Shown in pieces: positions 60,191 through 64,000 of a stretch of 64,000 nt of DNA. The stretch comes from Fischerella sp. CENA71. Its GTDB lineage: Bacteria > Cyanobacteriota > Cyanobacteriia > Cyanobacteriales > Nostocaceae. Position numbers and translations under genes: made by a program. The notes below the pieces were generated by a model that saw only the letters and a list, made by a program, of their open reading frames with translations, was not told where the DNA came from and searched no databases. Position 1 is the stretch's first letter. Each line of letters starts with the position of its first letter. The stretch is taken from contig JANBVI010000076.1 in the NCBI GenBank assembly GCA_024239075.1, positions 62,001 to 126,000 of the forward strand, given 5' to 3'.

Positions 60191-62191
60191 ATGCCAATCG
60201 ATATATTGAGCCGCAGAAAGACTCACTTTGTCTTGTGGCGTCCGGGTAATTTACAAACAAATCCTGCTCTGTGTATTGGCAACATCGATCCCAACAGTCA
60301 AGATAGATTAGCACAACTGCAAGAATTTCCACTCCATCAATCGCCAGATTTTTCTGATTTGTGGGAAATATCACCTCAAGAATGCCGTTTGACTGAAGGA
60401 AAAGTCTATTATTACTGGTTTAAAGTCCGCAATAGTGAACCCTATCAGGCTGCTAATGCTCATCAAGTTCTCTATTGTACCGATCCCATGGCTACGACAA
60501 TAGATCGACGAGTCAATGCACCAGTACCACCAGAATCAGGAGGTGTAGCTAGTTTCGATTCTGCTAGTGTTGTTCTTTATCAAAATGGTATGCTCGTTCC
60601 TTGCGATCCGCAGGGTGAGACTGTGCATTGGGATAGCGATACTCCTTCAGATACACTTCCAGTCAATAACCAACTAGTCATCTACGAACTACCAACTCGT
60701 TGGGCAAGAATTCGCTCTAATGGCAACATAGAAGAAGGTAATGGCACATTTCGCGATGCATTAGCGCTGTTGATTCCTGAAGTTAATTCTCTGACTTTTC
60801 CTGCACTCCGCACTTTAAATAACCGCGCTCATCTTGTGGAATTAGGAATCAACGCCTTAGAACTTTTGCCCCCCGAAGACAGCGATGATAATCTCAATTG
60901 GGGCTATGGTACTGCTAATTATTTTGCTGCTGATTTTGATTTAGGACGTCCAGATCATCAATCCGCACCTACAGCTTCCACTGATTTAGCAAATCTGATT
61001 AAGGTTTGTCATCAGAAAGGGTTGCGCTTTTTTATTGATGTTGTAATGGCGTTTTCTCGCAACAATCCTTATCACAACATTAACTTTTTAGATTTTTACA
61101 TCCAGTGGGGCAGTGGTGATCCTGAACAAGGTTCAAGAGACGGGTTTGGTGGAGATTTATTCAAGTACAACTATTGGGTAGAAGGTTATCACCCGATTAC
61201 TGGGCAAAAATCATGGTATGTCCCAGCGCGGGAATATCTCAAAGCCCAGATTGCTCACTGGTTAGAATACTATCAAGTAGATGGTTTACGGCTTGATAGT
61301 GTCAACAATATCGCCAATTACGACTTTTTGCAGGAATTTAAAGATTTAGCTCGGACATTGTGGGATAAACGAGGTGGTAAGAGCGATCGCTTTTTAGTTG
61401 TAGGAGAAGAGTTAAGTGTACCACTTGCCCTCGTTCATCAAAATCGTTTAGATGGGCTTTGGAACGAGAAATTTAAACAAATGATTCGGCGAGTACTTCT
61501 AGGTAAAAATGCCTGGGATGAACCTAGTTTTGAGTGGACTGTTCGCAAATTAATTGATTGTCGCAACCTCGGCTTTACCGATGGTTCCCAAGCAATTAAC
61601 TATCTGACATCTCATGATGTTGGCGGTTTTGGTAACGAACGTTTATTCAACTATCTGGTGAATAATGGTGTTTCCAGAACTGAACCCCGGATTAAGTTAG
61701 CATTTGCTTGCTTGCTAACAGCAGTAGGAATTCCCATGATTTTGGCAGGCGATGAATTTGCTGATCAACAAGATTTAGATATTTCTGATGAACACAACAG
61801 CAATAAACAAATCGATCCAGTCAACTACAGCCGTTTACAAGATGACTGGCGACAACGTATTTTTCAATATGTAGCTCGATTAGTCCGCTTCCGTAAATCT
61901 TCTCCAGCTTTAGCTGTTAATGATACTCGCTTTCTGCATGTAGATTTTAGTGAAGGCAAACGAGTACTAGTCTGGCAGCGTGGTAATCAACCTGATAATT
62001 TGGTAGTTGTAGTTGCTAATTTCTCTGACTACGGTACTCCACCTGGTTCTGAGTACAGAGTACAAAATTGGCCTGCAACCCCATCAGGTAAGCAGTGGAA
62101 AGAAATCACTCAAGAACGGATTGTTCCTAGTGATTGGGTTGGTAGAGAAGGTATTTTTCCTTGGGAAGCGAAGGTGTATACCTTAGCGTAA
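60191..62191 (+). CDS. GH13 alpha-amylase-family enzyme
   Basis: 666 residues. An N-terminal beta-sandwich (about 1-165) is like that of branching/debranching enzymes. The (beta/alpha)8 barrel follows with LGINALELLPP, FIDVVMAF, the nucleophile Asp in VDGLRLDSVNN, the acid Glu in FLVVGEELS and the third Asp in YLTSHDVGG. A C-terminal beta-domain closes the protein. It acts on alpha-1,4 or alpha-1,6 glucans in the cytoplasm, since no signal peptide is seen. Debranching, branching or hydrolysis cannot be distinguished. GAGG precedes the ATG. Confidence 0.9.
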   Translation: MPIDILSRRKTHFVLWRPGNLQTNPALCIGNIDPNSQDRLAQLQEFPLHQSPDFSDLWEISPQECRLTEGKVYYYWFKVRNSEPYQAANAHQVLYCTDPMATTIDRRVNAPVPPESGGVASFDSASVVLYQNGMLVPCDPQGETVHWDSDTPSDTLPVNNQLVIYELPTRWARIRSNGNIEEGNGTFRDALALLIPEVNSLTFPALRTLNNRAHLVELGINALELLPPEDSDDNLNWGYGTANYFAADFDLGRPDHQSAPTASTDLANLIKVCHQKGLRFFIDVVMAFSRNNPYHNINFLDFYIQWGSGDPEQGSRDGFGGDLFKYNYWVEGYHPITGQKSWYVPAREYLKAQIAHWLEYYQVDGLRLDSVNNIANYDFLQEFKDLARTLWDKRGGKSDRFLVVGEELSVPLALVHQNRLDGLWNEKFKQMIRRVLLGKNAWDEPSFEWTVRKLIDCRNLGFTDGSQAINYLTSHDVGGFGNERLFNYLVNNGVSRTEPRIKLAFACLLTAVGIPMILAGDEFADQQDLDISDEHNSNKQIDPVNYSRLQDDWRQRIFQYVARLVRFRKSSPALAVNDTRFLHVDFSEGKRVLVWQRGNQPDNLVVVVANFSDYGTPPGSEYRVQNWPATPSGKQWKEITQERIVPSDWVGREGIFPWEAKVYTLA

Positions 62192-62210
62192 TCAAGGTAG
62201 TGAAAGACAT

Positions 62211-62242
62211 AGATCCCGACTTGTTGAACAAGCCAGGGATCT
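62211..62242 (+). terminator. AGATCCC hairpin, probable terminator of the GH13 gene
   Basis: AGATCCC...CTTGTT and AACAAG...GGGATCT pair with a small internal mismatch, followed by TTTTA, 19 bp after the stop. Confidence 0.65.
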
Positions 62243-62386
62243 TTTACTATTTAAGTAAAACCGCGTAAACTAAGCTGATAAAAACTGTAAAAATTTAAAC
62301 GATTTTTTTTATTTTAAAGACATAACTTTACCATTTTAGCTGCCAAATAAATTATCAATGTGAGTGTAATATTTACACGCATAGAA

Positions 62387-62668
62387 ATGGTTAAAAAAAT
62401 TTTATTGCCTTTATTAACCACTTTGACACTCATAAGTGTATCTACAATTGCGAAGGCTGATTATTTAGTCAGCAACGGTTCGGGTGGTGATTATAGTTAC
62501 GAACTCTGGCAAGATAATACACGGTACTATCTGAAAATCTGGAAACGGGAATTTTATGGTAAAGAAGAAGCTTATACAACTAGCAGCAGCTTTGAGTCTA
62601 GTCGGGAAGCATTAGAATATTTTGATTGCTACTATGCTGACAAATCTTTACTAGCTTGCCCAAAATAA
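62387..62668 (+). CDS. small secreted hypothetical protein
   Basis: 93 residues from the ATG at 62387. The sequence MVKKILLPLLTTLTLISVST then IAKAD is a clear signal peptide, which decides this start over 62360. The mature part is about 70 residues, rich in Tyr and Trp (YELWQDNTRYYLKIWKREFY), with two cysteines near the end that could form a disulfide. Not recognised. Periplasmic or extracellular. Confidence 0.7.
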   Translation: MVKKILLPLLTTLTLISVSTIAKADYLVSNGSGGDYSYELWQDNTRYYLKIWKREFYGKEEAYTTSSSFESSREALEYFDCYYADKSLLACPK

Positions 62669-62673
62669 AACCC

Positions 62674-62706
62674 AGAAGCCTAGTTTTTTAAAGAAACCGG
62701 GCTTCT
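62674..62706 (+). terminator. AGAAGCC hairpin after the small secreted protein
   Basis: AGAAGCCTAGTTT and AAACCGGGCTTCT pair with two mismatches, beginning 5 bp after the stop. Confidence 0.6.
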
Positions 62707-62774
62707 TACAGGGCGGCAAACCTTTATGTAAAATAAAAAGCATGAAAACCCATCTTCCCTAGCCTCAATACACT

Positions 62775-63113
62775 ATGAAAGCTGAAGCCGAAAATCCCAA
62801 CAGACTGACGTGTGAAGTAGAAACTACACTGAAGGTAATCGGTGGACGTTGGAAAGTATTAATTATTAGAGAATTAATGCTGGGGATAAAGCGCTTTGGT
62901 GAATTGCAAAGAGCTTTACCAGGAATTACACAAAAAATGCTGACGCAGCAACTGCGAGAAATGGAAGAAGATGGGATTATTCATCGTCAAGTTTATGCAC
63001 AAATTCCGCCAAAAGTAGAATATTCACTCACACCTCTAGGGGAAAGTCTCAAACCAATTCTTTACGCAATGCATGATTGGGCAGTTCAATATTACGACAA
63101 AATAAATAAATAA
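62775..63113 (+). CDS. HxlR-family winged-helix regulator
   Basis: 112 residues, one HxlR domain. CEVETTLKVIGGRWKVLIIR opens it. ELMLGIKRFGELQRALPGIT and KMLTQQLREMEEDGIIHR form the recognition helices, and YSLTPLGESLKPILYAMHDW closes it. The front Cys (LTCEVE) sits where many HxlR sensors of electrophiles or oxidants have their reactive Cys. A local transcriptional regulator; target unknown. No obvious regulated partner lies next to it. Confidence 0.93.
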   Translation: MKAEAENPNRLTCEVETTLKVIGGRWKVLIIRELMLGIKRFGELQRALPGITQKMLTQQLREMEEDGIIHRQVYAQIPPKVEYSLTPLGESLKPILYAMHDWAVQYYDKINK

Positions 63114-63194
63114 TAGTTATTGGTATTGGTTGTTGATGATTTGCTTTTTTAGCTATGCTAAAAAATTAGAAAAAAATCTTTGCCCGATTGAACA

Positions 63195-63779
63195 ATGGTT
63201 GCTTTACCTGATCGTATTTTAATGAGCGCAGAGGAATATCTGATTTGGGAATCCACCCAAGAGCAACGCTACGAATATTGGGATGGCGAAGTTATAGCAA
63301 TGAGTGGTGGGACACGCAACCATAATCGGGTTTCTGGAAATTTCTTCAAACTCCTAGATGATGCCTTAGCAGATCACTTTTGTGAAGTATGCATTGTTGA
63401 TGTGAAGGTGCAGGTAGAACCGGGGCTGAAGTATTTTTATCCTGATGTGGTGGTGACTTGCGACGATCGCGATCGCGATCCACAATTGATACAGTTTCCC
63501 TGCTTAATTATCGAAGTGCTATCACCTTCAACAGAAGCAGCTGACCGAGGAAAAAAGTTTGCTGCATATCGTCAATCTCCAACTTTGCAAGAAAATGTCT
63601 TAGTACAAATAGCGCAACCTAGTGTGGAAGTCTCTCGACGCAATCAACAGGGGCAATGGGTTTTGTGGGAGTATAATTTGGGTGACAAATTGCGACTTGA
63701 ATCGGTGAATGTAGAAATAGCGATCGCTGATTTGTACCGACAAGTTCAATTTGAACCCGAAGCGATCGAAAATGAATAG
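63195..63779 (+). CDS. Uma2-family (DUF820) endonuclease-like protein
   Basis: 194 residues, full length. MSAEEYLIWESTQEQRYEYW opens the family domain. DGEVIAMSGGTRNHNRVSGN follows. The restriction-endonuclease-like core has YPDVVVTCDDR and PCLIIEVLSPSTEAADRGKK (Asp and Glu-x-Leu active-site pattern). Uma2 proteins are highly multiplied in cyanobacteria. Their substrate is not established. A truncated relative lies at 48450. Confidence 0.92.
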   Translation: MVALPDRILMSAEEYLIWESTQEQRYEYWDGEVIAMSGGTRNHNRVSGNFFKLLDDALADHFCEVCIVDVKVQVEPGLKYFYPDVVVTCDDRDRDPQLIQFPCLIIEVLSPSTEAADRGKKFAAYRQSPTLQENVLVQIAQPSVEVSRRNQQGQWVLWEYNLGDKLRLESVNVEIAIADLYRQVQFEPEAIENE

Positions 63780-63797
63780 GCGATATAACCACTACCT

Positions 63798-64000
63798 CTA
63801 CTCGTTAGCTTGTAAATAATCTATTGCTGCTTCTAATTTTGATGAATATCTTTCCGCAAATCTTTCAAACCATAATCCCTCCGGTGAGAAAGGATCTAAC
63901 TTAGCCAACCAATCTTTAGCTTGTTGTTTAAAAGCCTCCCTTTGCTTGGCTTTTATTTGTTCTTGCCTAATTTTTTCTTCTTCTAATTCTTGCTGTATTC
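63798..64000 (-). CDS. C-terminus of a coiled-coil protein, possibly Slr1339 salt-stress family (N-terminus outside window)
   Basis: The minus-strand frame runs from the window edge to TAG at 63798-63800, giving about 67 residues. It starts as a charged coil (IQQELEEEKIRQEQIKAKQR) and ends with DWLAKLDPFSPEGLWFERFA and YSSKLEAAIDYLQANE. That ending resembles cyanobacterial Slr1339-type salt-stress proteins, recalled from the family and not proven here. The missing part prevents any firm naming. Confidence 0.55.
   Translation of the reverse strand, partial: IQQELEEEKIRQEQIKAKQREAFKQQAKDWLAKLDPFSPEGLWFERFAERYSSKLEAAIDYLQANE

Noticed and set aside
1-64000. tRNA, rRNA or tmRNA genes
   Set aside because: No cloverleaf with a GGTTCGAATC-type T-arm and CCA-proximal stem was found in the intergenic spaces on either strand. 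A computed scan could still reveal one.

Overview
This window looks like chromosome of a filamentous, probably heterocyst-forming cyanobacterium (Nostocales type). The genus cannot be fixed from sequence alone. Three things point there. The palindrome GCGATCGC (HIP1) recurs throughout. Short tandem repeats with a 7-bp period fill many intergenic spaces. The gene families are typical of the phylum: SbtA/SbtB, DUF1517, DUF3611, a PRC-barrel gene behind smc, a LabA-type NYN protein, a ThiE with an extra N-terminal domain, cyanobacterial NACHT and Uma2 proteins. No rRNA, tRNA, CRISPR array or prophage was seen.

Layout. 1-7 kb: the end of a TldE/PmbA-type protease gene, an ethylene-receptor-like histidine kinase, the PcrA/UvrD helicase and a membrane NACHT NTPase. 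7-14.2 kb: smc, a PRC-barrel gene and a complete IS1182-type insertion sequence. 14.4-21.4 kb: an NCS2-like permease, a small unknown protein, an RluA-family pseudouridine synthase with an extra N-terminal region, a Rieske protein with a long helical C-terminus and two small unknown genes. 21.4-30.8 kb: a secreted dimethylformamidase-like protein, MgtE, DUF3611, a YpfJ-type metallopeptidase, a beta-helix protein with six SLH repeats and a protein carrying an expanded Gly-rich minisatellite. 31-37.6 kb: a YARHG protein, a second secreted beta-helix protein, thiE-thiS and a glycosyltransferase. 38-49.6 kb: DUF1517, an HhoA/DegP-type protease, Hsp33, a helical-repeat membrane protein, the NYN protein, an aldo/keto reductase, a GHL10-type glycosidase and a PAP2 phosphatase with an HMA-like front domain. 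49.8-51.9 kb: an inorganic-carbon cluster of sbtA, sbtB and a Tat-exported beta-carbonic anhydrase. 52.4-64 kb: a phosphodiester glycosidase, DUF1269, a cNMP-fold protein with glgP, an MFS exporter, an O-methyltransferase, a GH13 enzyme, a small secreted protein, an HxlR regulator, Uma2 and a partial gene cut by the window end.

The clearest functional unit is sbtA-sbtB-beta-CA, which combines a Na+/bicarbonate symporter, its PII-like regulator and an exported carbonic anhydrase. glgP and the GH13 gene suggest local glycogen use. hhoA, Hsp33 and the metallopeptidase belong to protein quality control. Most other genes appear to be single transcription units.

The most unusual layer is the repeat content. 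Small palindromic or MITE-like elements of several families occupy the intergenic spaces. Two copies of one palindromic core, GTAGAGACGC-type, lie inside the smc reading frame and are translated as part of its coiled coil. Heptamer repeats supply the start codons of pcrA and the aldo/keto reductase. A 21/42-bp satellite occurs at two loci 9 kb apart. I see no single unmistakably new multi-gene system. The best candidates for undescribed biology are the Rieske-helical fusion, the HMA-PAP2 fusion, the Gly-repeat membrane NACHT protein and the repeats inside genes.
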